From positions 50,623,501 through 50,687,500 of the forward strand of contig CM077595.1 in the NCBI GenBank assembly GCA_039654915.1: 64,000 bases of DNA. The letters are read 5' to 3'. The stretch is from Aquilaria yunnanensis. Lineage: Eukaryota; Streptophyta; Magnoliopsida; Malvales; Thymelaeaceae. Position numbers and translations under genes: made by a program. The notes under the pieces were generated by a model. The model was not told where the DNA came from. It made no database searches and saw only the letters and a list, made by a program, of their open reading frames with translations. This document shows positions 1-8,800 of this stretch, in pieces; positions within the stretch are counted from its first letter, which is position 1, and each line of letters starts with the position of its first letter.

Positions 1-8
1 AGAAAGTC

Positions 9-1541
9 TTGGCAAGACTGGAGAGAGTGGAACAGCAGGTGGCACGCAAGCCTGTTTGGGCCAGGCTAACTGAAACCGTCTCTGGAGATGAAACTCCTTT
101 CGCCCGAACAGTGGTCGAGGCGGCCATGCCAAGTGACTTCAGGCTACCTCCGCTAAAGACCTATGAGGGTCGGACTGATCCCCAGGCCCACCTAACAAAG
201 TACAAACGCAGCATGGTGCTACACGGGGCTGATGATGCTACACTCTGCAAGTGCTTTGAAGTCACCCTCGCAGGACCAGCAACTGCCTGGTACAATTCCC
301 TGCCTCCCGGAAACATCAGGGGGTTCCAGGAGCTGTCCACAGCGTTCACCCAACAGTTCATTGGGAGCAAGCCGACGGCCAAGATGCCCGTCCAGATGTT
401 TGACATAGCACAAAGAAACGAGGAGACCATCCGTGACTATGTCGAGAGGTTCAACAGAGAGGCCCTCAGTGTTCCGGACTTTCGTCCCGAAATCCGCATC
501 CTCGCCATGACGAGGGGCCTCCGGAGGGATTCGCACTTGTTTTATGAATTCTCCAAAGATCCCCCGGACACGCTGGGAGAATTCTACCGAAGGGCTGAAC
601 AACATATGACAGCCGAAGAGCTGAGAATGACTGGACCGAAGGCTGACCATATTCACGCTCGTGGCGAAGGGTCCAGCCAGCAAGCCCGGTGTCCAACGGA
701 ACAGTTAGGCCGACCTCGGAGAATGCGAGTAGGAGGAAGGAAGCCCCAAAACTTTACACCTCTGAGCACCACGAGGGCTAACGTCCTCATGGCGTTGGAA
801 AAATAGGGGGCTCAAATCCAACGACCGAGGGGCATGACTGCTGACAACAGAAGGAACATGAAGAAGTTCTGTCAGTTCCACCGTGATCACGGTCATGACA
901 CCGAAGACTGCTTTCAGTTGAAAAAGTACATTGAATCACTGATAAAGCAGGGCCAGCTTCGGCGTTATTTGAGAATGCCTTCCCCGAAGGGGAAAAAAGA
1001 GGAAGAAGGAAAGCCCGATGATAAGGATTACGATTCAGACAGGCGAAGGAACCGAAGTCCGAGAAGGCGTCCTCCACCTTCGGTAGGAGTAATACAGACG
1101 ATCACAACCGGACTTCCATCCTCAGAAAGAAAAAGAAGGGCCAGAGAGATAGCGGTGATGGAATATCAGAGCCCAACGAAAAAATTGGCCCGCGAGGATG
1201 GCTCCACCATTGTATTTCCCCATGACGATCCATTGCTGATAATGGCGAGGATAGGAAACTGGGACGTCAAGAGGGTACTGCTGGACGATGGGTCAAACGC
1301 AGACGTCTTGTTCTCACATTTGCTGCCAAGCTTGGGCGTATCCAGGAGTGACCTTAAGGCTGTTACTTCACCCACGTTCGGCGTAGGACCATCTGAGCTA
1401 CCTGTCCTCGGGTGGATCGACCTCCCCTTGATGATGAGAGGAACTTCGGAGAAAGGAACTGCTGAGGTGTTCGCCTCTACCATGGCAAGATTCATAGTCA
1501 TGGACGTTCCTTCGTCATACAACGCCATCCTCGGCAGATAG
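9..1541 (+). pseudogene. gag-pro: Tat1 gag and protease, interrupted
   Basis: The reading frame is open from the window edge. Residues about 40-215 of the visible part match the Retrotrans_gag fold (conserved tryptophan near 'ATAWYNSLPPG'). An in-frame TAG lies at 804-806, after which the same frame continues into a zinc-knuckle variant (FCQFHRDHGHDTEDC, CX2HX4HX4C) near 860-905 and an aspartic protease around 1240-1530. The protease active-site motif reads 'LLDDGSNAD', where this family usually has D-G/T-G-S, so activity is doubtful. A second stop, TAG at 1539-1541, cuts the frame just after the conserved 'NAILGR' end of the protease, and a frame change follows before RT resumes. The start is not in view; the first ATG (9) is internal. 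Gag would form the particle and protease would mature the polyprotein. Confidence 0.85.
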
Positions 1542-1626
1542 ACACAGGGAAATTTTCACATTTGCCCTGATGTAAAGTACTTGACCGTCACCTTCGCCAC
1601 CAAAGAAGGAGACGCAAAGATCTTCA

Positions 1627-3486
1627 TTGATCAAGGCGAGGATGAGAAAGGTGTTCGTCAGAGCACGAAAGGCTCCAGCAAGCAACTTAGCACATGCTAT
1701 AGAAGCAAAAGAGCTGGAAAGGGGCAAGGCAGAAGATCCCACAAAAGCGAAAACAGAAGAAGTAGAGCTTGTCCCAGGCCATAGTACCCGAATAGGGAAA
1801 AGCATGGCCGAAGGAGACAAGGAAAAACTTGTATCTTTTCTGCTTGCAAATAAAGATCTGTTCGCCTACTCGCCGAAGGACATGCTAGGGGTAAACCCTC
1901 GCGTAATCCAGCATAGCCTCAAAGCGAGTCCGGAAGTAAAACCTGTCCGGCAAAAGAAACGGAGCATCTTAGCTCACAAAAGTGACTTCGTCAAGACCGA
2001 AGTCCAGCGTCTGATAGACGCTAGCATTATCCGGGAGGTAAACTACCCCGAATGGCTAAGCAACGTGGTAATTGCTACAAAAGAAGGAAGTAGTAAGCTC
2101 CGGATGTGCATCGACTTCAGAAATTTGAACGATGCTTGCCCGAAAGATTCATATCCTCTTCCGCCAAAAGAACAACTGGTAGACTCAACTGCCGAGTACG
2201 GGCTCCTAAGTTTCCTGGACGCTTTCAGTGGGTAACATCAGATAAGGATGGACCCCGAAGATGAAGAGAAGACTGCCTTCATCGCTGAGGGAAGAACATA
2301 TTGCTATATCAGGATGCCCTTCGGAGTAAAAAATGCAGGAGCCACCTACCAGAGGCTGATGAACAAAGTCTTCAAAGACCAAATGTGGAGGAACATGGAG
2401 GTGTATGTTGATGATATGATAGTCAAAAGCAAACTGCCTGGCTACCACGTTGCAGATTTAGAGGAAACCTTCCAAAAACTCAGAGCCTTCGGGATCCGCC
2501 TTAATCCTGAGAAATGCGTCTTCGGGGTGACCTCGGGAAAGTTCCTTGGGTACATGGTATCCGAAAGAGGCATCGATGCTAACCCCGAGAAGATTAAGGC
2601 TCTGCTTGAATTCCGAACTCCTGCCACAGTCAAAGACATGCAAAGAATCACCGGAAGAATAACCTCTCTAAGCAGGTTTATTTCCAGGTACGGAGATAGG
2701 TGTCGACCCTTCTTCAAAGTGCTCACAAAGGCAGCAAAGATGGAAGGTGACCTCGGAAGGAATGGTCATCCTTGGGGTGAAGATTGCTAAAAAGCCTGGG
2801 AAGAACTCAAAGTCTACTTGGCCAGCCTGCCGACCCTGCGGCAACCTCGGGAGGGAGAGCCCCTCGTATTATACCTCGTCGTCACGAAAAAAGCTGTGAG
2901 CTCGGTCCTCGTGAAAGAAGAAGGGCCAAAGCAATGGCCGGTCTACTATGTCAGCAAGTCCCTACATGGCGCCGAAGTCAGGTACCCTTTGCTTCAAAAA
3001 GCTATATATGCCTTGGTAGTTGCAGGAAGGAGGCTACGGCCATACTTTCAGGCTCACCCCATTATCGTCCGAAGTACCCTGCCTCTACGGGATGTTATGA
3101 GGAAAGTGGATCATTCGGGAAGGCTTTCTAAGTGGTGTATAGAGCTTGGCGAACATGACATCACGTATGAACCCCGGAAAGCTAGAAAAGCTCAAGCTTT
3201 GGCAGACTTCATCGCCGAGCTGAGAAGAAAAGCTTTCCAGCAAAGAGTAGCAACAGCCATAAACCTACGCGCCAGGCCAAAGGGAATAAAGCAGGGAGAC
3301 CTTGTTCTCCGAAAGGCTGAATTTGCACCCCGAAAGCCGTCCCATGGGGTACTTCGCGCAAATTGGGAAGGACCCTACCTGGTACTTGCCGAAGTACAAA
3401 ATGGAGTTTATAAGCTCGGCGATGCCGAAGGCATAGAATTAAAAAACACTTGGCACTCAGAGGCCTTGAAAAAATTCTATGCCTAA
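1627..3486 (+). pseudogene. pol: Tat1 RT-RNase H fused to integrase C-terminus
   Basis: One reading frame with two in-frame stops (TAA 2233-2235, TAA 2788-2790). RT begins near 1790 (GDKEKLVSFLLANKDLFAY), passes 'RMCIDFRNLNDACPKDSYPLP' and the catalytic YVDD at about 2404-2415, and ends near 2730. The RNase H domain follows at about 2820-3220, ending at the conserved 'ALADFIAEL'. Immediately afterwards the protein becomes an integrase C-terminal (GPY/F-type) segment with 'DLVLRK' and 'NWEGPYLV', ending at 3486. The additional RNase H and the whole integrase catalytic core expected between them are missing, yet the frame is kept. The product could not integrate DNA. The first stop falls in the GYHQI motif, consistent with a point mutation. 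Confidence 0.85.
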
Positions 3487-3603
3487 AAAGTTTGGTGGGA
3501 AAGTTGTATTGCACAAGTTGGACAAATTTGTCTAAGTAAAAAATTCTAAGGAAGTACAAAACAAGAGTCTCGCGAAAGCAATCACTGAGGAAAGCAAAAG
3601 TAA

Positions 3604-3768
3604 GGTTTTCCGAAGTCTCTTGAGCGAGTATGTTCGGGACAGAAGAAAGCAGGAGTGTGGTTTTCTGAAGTCTCTTGAACGAATATGTTCGGGACAAAGG
3701 AAAGCAAAAGTGTGGTTTTCCGAAGTCTCTCGAGCGAATTATGTTCGAGACAAAGGGAAACAAAGGAA
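3604..3768 (+). repeat. 55-bp minisatellite, 3 copies
   Basis: Three imperfect tandem copies with exact 55-bp spacing start at 3604, 3659 and 3714. Each contains 'ttttccgaagtctct' followed by a 'gaacgaatatgttcgggac'-type block. It lies between the pol stop and the antisense gene, where Tat and Ogre elements are known to carry tandem repeats. The rest of 3487-3890 is A-rich untranslated sequence in which I see nothing else. Confidence 0.9.
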
Positions 3769-3890
3769 TCTGGCAAAAAATACTTAGCCAAATTTTTATC
3801 TATTGAGCCAAAGAGTGCTTACAGAGAAGAAAGTTGCTGAAAGACTACAAAAAAGAAGAAGAAAATGAAGACAAAAGGCCCTAGTACAAA

Positions 3891-6299
3891 CTAAGGAACC
3901 TCGGCGTCTTGAGAACTGCCAGCCTCTGTGCTTTTGTCGGTAGCCTTAGGCGCCGGGAGAGAAGGAGGCAGTTTCAAGTGCTCGATCTTGGACCAAGTCC
4001 ACCGAGGCTCCTTGGGGATGTTCATGCCTTTTAGGAAGGAGAGGTCAAAATCTGGGAACTTCTGCAGAATTTGGTGCCGAACAAGACAGAAGCCGTCTTG
4101 CAAGCCCAACTTCGTCATATCATCGGACTCCCGCTTCTTGACCGCCAAATCTGCATAGTCCTTCTCCAGATCCGCGTAAATCCTTCTCCAGATCCTTGAG
4201 CTTTCTCTTCAATGCCTTCATCTTCTTCTTCTCTTCTGAAGGCTTCTTCAGAGATGCGACCTCGGCTTCAAGCTAGGCCTTTTCCTCGAGCGTCTTCGCA
4301 AGGATTGCGTCACTTTCTGACTTATCCTTTTGAATCGTTTCTACGATCGAAGTCAGCTCCGCCATCCGAGAGCCGATGTCGGAAAGTTTCTGGGATGTGC
4401 CTTTCTCAAGTTCCTCTTTCCCTTTTATGAAACCCTCCCGAAGTTCAGCAATTTCCTTCTCTGAAGACTGCTTCAGCTGAGCATTGTCGGCAGCCAACGC
4501 CGAACACTGGGCCTTCATCTTGGTGTAAAGGTCCCAGAGTGACGCCCTCCTGTCTGACTCTCGCGCCACCCGAACACGGAGCAATCCGGCATACCCCATC
4601 AGCTGCAAAAAAAGCAAACAAAGGGAAAATGATGCTAAGTAAAAAGCAAAGGCGCAATTGGCACTAAGGAAATAGTGAAGCGTACCTGGGCGGCATGTTC
4701 AGTGAGTTTGGCGGCCAAAGAGATGTCGCTTGGGTAAGCCGCCGTAAGGGCCTTGTAAGAGGCCTCAGTAAGCACCCCTTTGCACATCTGCCTAGCCATC
4801 TCGGGACAGTCCTTGGAGTACATATTCATGTCCTCCGTGAACGTCCAGAAGGGCTCCTTCGGAACTTTCCCTGCTGGTACTTTGGGATCCCGAAGGGCCC
4901 TCTTGCGGGCGTGTTTGGCAACCCAGTCAGGAGCGGCCACCTCCGCTGCACAACAAGGCAAAAAAATTGGTTAAGGCTAGAAAACCCTTAAGGATTTACA
5001 AGAGAAAAAAAAGGTTCTTCGGCAAAGTACAAACCTGCTGGCACCTCGGTAACGTCGTCATCAAGAATTGACGTCGCCTCAGTAGAGATCCCCTTGCCCT
5101 TTATTTGGCGTCGTTCCTCGATAGAAGGGGTCTCCTCCCCATCGCCCTCCAGAAGAGCATGCGAAGGCGTGGGGCTTTGAGGAAGGACGTCGAAAGAAGG
5201 GACGTCGACAGAAGGAACCTCGGGCAAAGGGGTAGCAGGGTCTTTGGGCTCCTCGCCTACCTCCTCCGGAATTTGCGGAAGAGAGGAAGGAGCAGCTTTC
5301 TTTGCCCGTTTGGAAGGAGGGCCGGCCGAAGTCTGCTTCCGCCTCCGAGAGGCGGCCTTCTTTGTCTGTTCGCCCCTCTCAGCCTACCCGGTAAAAAGAG
5401 CCTTGTAGAAGGCAGCTGCGTAAGTCCAAGATGAAGTTATGAAGGGAAAAATGAGAAACTAACTTACTCTCATAAAAAGACTCATAAGTCTCATTCCCCC
5501 GAAGGAGTTTCACGAGCCAGGAGTCCTTCCCCGAAGAAGCCGGTTTCGGCATGTTGAGGTCTGTCTCATGCTCCTTTACCACCTTGAGTTCCCGAAGGAC
5601 CTCTTCGGTCAGGAGCCTCCAGTTGATCGGAAAGGGGTAAAGGGCACGAGGAGAGACCTCGGCAGCCCAGTCAGAGACGGCCCGGATGCGCCTGTCAAAG
5701 TCCTCAAAGATAGGTGCTACGTCGGCGTCTAGCAGTATCTTCGGGTCAACAACATCCATCTTAAGCCTCCCCTGAGCCCACTTGGTCGGGACGTGCGACC
5801 AAGTCTCCGACTTCTTCAGGAAAAAGAATTTTTGTTGCCACCCTCGCCAGCTGTCTTTGGTGGCGAAGGTGAACGTATACTTTTTGCTCCCGGATCCCCG
5901 AGGTAGCATAAAGTAGAAGCCACCCTTCGGGACCACGAAGACCTTGTAGTACTGGAGAAAAACTACAAAGTGAGGTTTTATTTTGAAAACGCTGCACATA
6001 CAGAGGAAGGCATTGAAATAGCAGTACGAGTTCGGTGGGAGTTGGTTAACGGCAATGCCATGGAAGTTGCAGAACGTGCTAAGCATCTCCGGGGGGGGAT
6101 ACCGAAGTCCGACCTTCAATTCGGCTCAGAAAATGGTGATTTCATCACTTCGGTTGGAGAAAGGAAATTGGTCAGGACGGGGCAACCTTGTCACAGAGTA
6201 AGAGGGTAAGAAAAACTTTTTCTTCCACTTCGCTAGTTTTGCCGGAGTAGTGCAGCAGGGGTGAGAAAGAAGAGGTTGCCAACTCTCGGGAACAGGCAT
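3891..6299 (-). pseudogene. Tat1 antisense gene, four exons, PF04195-like
   Basis: Minus-strand gene inside Tat1. Exons inferred from GT..AG borders that keep frame: 6299-5468, 5415-5035, 4945-4686, 4602-3891; introns of 52, 89 and 83 nt with phases 1, 1 and 0. Exon 1 resembles the 'putative gypsy type transposon' domain (PF04195), with 'GLRYPPP', 'QLPPNSY' and 'WQQKFFFLKK' as landmarks. Exon 2 is acidic and proline-rich after a basic stretch (SRRRK...SKRAKK) like a bipartite nuclear signal. Exon 4 is a charged coiled coil. It is broken by in-frame TGA (6126-6128), TAG (5384-5386), TAG (4273-4275) and a 22-bp tandem duplication (4159-4195) that shifts frame. ATG 6299 was chosen because the TATA box lies 215 bp upstream. 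The 52-nt intron is short for plants, so that border is the least sure. The function of such antisense products is unknown. Confidence 0.7.
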
Positions 6300-6513
6300 G
6301 ATGAAAACAAGTTCAGAAAAAAACAAGGAAAACGAGTTCGGGAAAAACAAAGAAGAATCTTTGAAAAAAGCAGAAGGACTAAAACCCACCAAAGGTCTTG
6401 CCGGAATCTGGATTTCTGGAAGCCGTCGTGAAAAGTGGTCGGAAAATCGGGAGAGAATTAGAAGGCAGAAGAAAGCAAAAGCAGAAGCAAAAAGAGGGTT
6501 ATGACTGGGCTGG

Positions 6514-6521
6514 TATATATA
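6514..6521 (-). promoter_or_regulatory. TATA box of the antisense gene
   Basis: The minus strand reads TATATATA here, 215 bp upstream of the antisense ATG. This suggests a start site near 6485 and a 5' UTR of roughly 190 nt. It is separate from the LTR promoter and points the opposite way. Confidence 0.5.
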
Positions 6522-7018
6522 GGCCGAGAAGGCCAGGTGAACCGTCGTCATTAGTACCCCTCGGAAGGCGCAGCGTCGCCATAACTGCTAAATGCACCAG
6601 AAAAGTCGCGCCTGCCGTACTCAGTGCATTCCCAACCCAATAATAGTGTGCCATGTGTCGGTCATCGCGTAGCAAACGTGCCACGTGTCATCCATCACGT
6701 CGAGCACACCCTCTGACACCATTTGGTCTAGAGGCGCCGCCCTAGACTGACTCTGCTGGACACAGGACGCGACGCATGAGCAGACCTATAAAGGCAAAAA
6801 AGTAGGTTACCTTGAAGACACCAAAAGACAGCCTGTGACTTCGGGCAGAAGGTGTGTCTTCGGCACAGGGACAGCCTATCTTCTCGCACCTCGAGGACGC
6901 AAAAAGGGCTGCCCATCGCTTCAGGAAGAAGAAGGCGTCTTCGGCTCAGATATCACAACCACAGGACCCGAAAACCGATGAACCGAAGTTTCTCACTTCG
7001 GCTTTTCGGAGGGGGGCC
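6522..7018 (+). other. Tat1 region upstream of 3' LTR, with polypurine tract
   Basis: Non-coding stretch between the antisense promoter and the 3' LTR. It contains ACGT-core motifs ('gccacgtgtcatcc' near 6690) and a TATA-like 'ctataaaggc' near 6785. The purine run ggagggggg at 7008-7016, just before the LTR start, is the probable plus-strand primer (PPT). No reading frame here looks real. Confidence 0.6.
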
Positions 7019-7966
7019 TGTGATAGCCAAAGGCTATTGCCTCCTCGGTAGTAACTCCCTGCCAGAATATTGGCCGAGGAATCTGACGTCACCCAAGAGA
7101 AGATCTTTTTACTGACCTCGGAAGGTGCGAAGTCAAACACTATGAGCTCGAGACTTCGGTTAGCTCGTCAAGAATTCCGAGGATAACACTGTCTCCATCG
7201 AGGGGCCAAATTAACCGTCTTCGGGTAAGAAAGCCATCTCTCTGAAGTAAGGAAGAATCTCCCCGAAGGCAGAAGCCCCGAAGAGGATCTTCCCCGAACA
7301 AGAAACACCTGAACAAGGGAATCACCGGACTATGGGTATAAGTCCCGAAGAAGGTGTTCATCAAGGGAACTCCCAGAACTATGGGATAGATCCCGAAGGA
7401 GGTGCTCGCACCAAAATATGGATAGAATCCGAAAAGGGTGCATGCACCGAAGGGCGACCTCGCCCAGGGGACCTCGGGAGTACGATATGAGCATTTAAGG
7501 AGCCTCTGACATGTCGCCCACAAGCCCTACACGTCACATCAGAATGGTGAACTGACACGCCGCAGCCGCCCCAGTCCTGACACAACCTGTCCGGGTCCAG
7601 GGCTAAAAGAGGCTGCAAACAGCTGCCTGTCCCCTAGGTCCAAAAGTACAGATCAAATCCGACCGAACACGTGTCATGATCTGAACGGACCAGCTACTCC
7701 TATAAATACTAGGAAATGGGACTGGGCAAAGGATGGGCATTTTCCTCCCTCTGAGAAAACACAAAACAGGCAAGACACTTGATCCCTTAGTGTTCTTCCT
7801 CCACTTTCACTCAGAAAACTGGCTTGGGCGTCGGAGGGTCCTCCCCGAAAAAGCAAACCGGGGACCTCCTAACCTCTTCTTTGAGCTTTTCAGGCACACT
7901 CAGCTAGGAAACCAGAGCTCCAGGCGCTCGCCTCTTTAGGGAGCCTCTCCACCTGTCAACATGACA
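7019..7966 (+). repeat. Tat1 3' LTR
   Basis: Begins TGTGATAGCC directly after the polypurine tract. The right end is inferred from a TG...CA rule ('tgtcaacatgaca', about 7960-7966) and cannot be fixed without the 5' LTR. It contains a TATA box at 7701-7707 (TATAAAT). The downstream junction with truncated copia D hides any target-site duplication. Confidence 0.6.
7701..7707 (+). promoter_or_regulatory. TATA box in Tat1 LTR
   Basis: 'tcctataaatactagg' within the LTR; a typical plant LTR core promoter, placing the R region after about 7730. Confidence 0.55.
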
Positions 7967-7992
7967 GCAAGCGAAGATGCTTTGGGGCATCA

Positions 7993-8750
7993 CAATGGAA
8001 GCACTCCCCTTTCTTTGCCACACCACCCTTTGGTTTCAATGCAGGTGAAGAAGAACTAGCATTGGACTTTCCATTAGCTTTATCCTTCTTCTTGTTGGCT
8101 TTTCCTTTTCCCTTGCCCTTTTGAACCATCAAAATGGGCTTAGCCTTCTTAAGGTTTTGCTCAGCAGCTCTCAACATGTTGAGCAATTCAGGGAGGGACT
8201 TGTCAAGGTCGTTCATGTTATAGTTCATGACGAACTAACAATAGCTTTCAGGCAATGATTGCAAGAGTACATCAATAGCCAACTCTTTCTGAAGAGCAAA
8301 TCCTAAATTCTCAAGATTCTCAATGTACCGAATCATCTTGAGCACATGAGGACCCACGGGACTTCACTCAGACATCTTGCACTGAAACAATGCCTTAGAG
8401 GTCTTAAACCTCTCATGCCTAGCTTGCTCTTGGAAAAGCATTTTGAGATGTTTGATCATATCGAACGCCCCCATGTTCTCATGTTGCTTCTGAAGCTCAG
8501 ATTCCATGGTAATAAGCATGAGGCATGCAACATCCAAAGCATCATCAGAATGCCTCTTGTGAACATCCCTTTCAGCTCTTGGAGCAGTGGCAGCAGGCTC
8601 ATTCGGAATGGGCTGCTCTAGGACATAAGCCTTTCTCTCTTGTTTGAGGACTATCCTCAAGTTTCGGTACCATTTGAGAAAGTTGGTCCCATTCAGTTTT
8701 TCCTTCTCAAGGATCGATCGCAACGAAAGTGTCGATGTGTTTTGTGCCAT
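7993..8750 (-). pseudogene. gag: Copia D gag fragment
   Basis: Starts MAQNTSTLSLRSILEKEK like the intact copy and stays in one frame, with stops TGA (8364-8366) and TAG (8235-8237). It ends within the CX2C half of the zinc knuckle, followed by unrelated residues ('DAPKHLRLLSC'). Particle-forming protein remnant; not functional. Confidence 0.85.
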
Positions 8751-8800
8751 GGTTATCTACAACAGTAAATATGTAGTGTAAGAGTCATGTATTTTAATTC

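Larger units (their letters stand above)
1..7966 (+). mobile_element. Tat1: Ty3/gypsy Tat-lineage element, 5' end outside window
   Basis: Order seen: gag, protease, RT, RNase H, a remnant of the integrase C-terminus, a tandem-repeat 3' UTR, an antisense gene, a polypurine tract, and a 3' LTR beginning TGTGATAGCC at 7019. The CHHC gag knuckle, the RT wording around YVDDMIVKSK, and an antisense ORF between pol and the 3' LTR are hallmarks of the plant Tat lineage (Retand/Grande/Ogre group). The 5' LTR and primer-binding site lie outside the window. Several stops and a large pol deletion make it non-autonomous. The right end is approximate: LTR-like sequence runs to about 7960-7966, followed by about 26 bp of unassigned sequence and then truncated copia element D. 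Confidence 0.85.

Noticed and set aside
6690..6720. ACGT-core motifs as a stress-response promoter of the Tat1 LTR
   Set aside because: Only short, common motifs outside the LTR; not enough to claim regulation.
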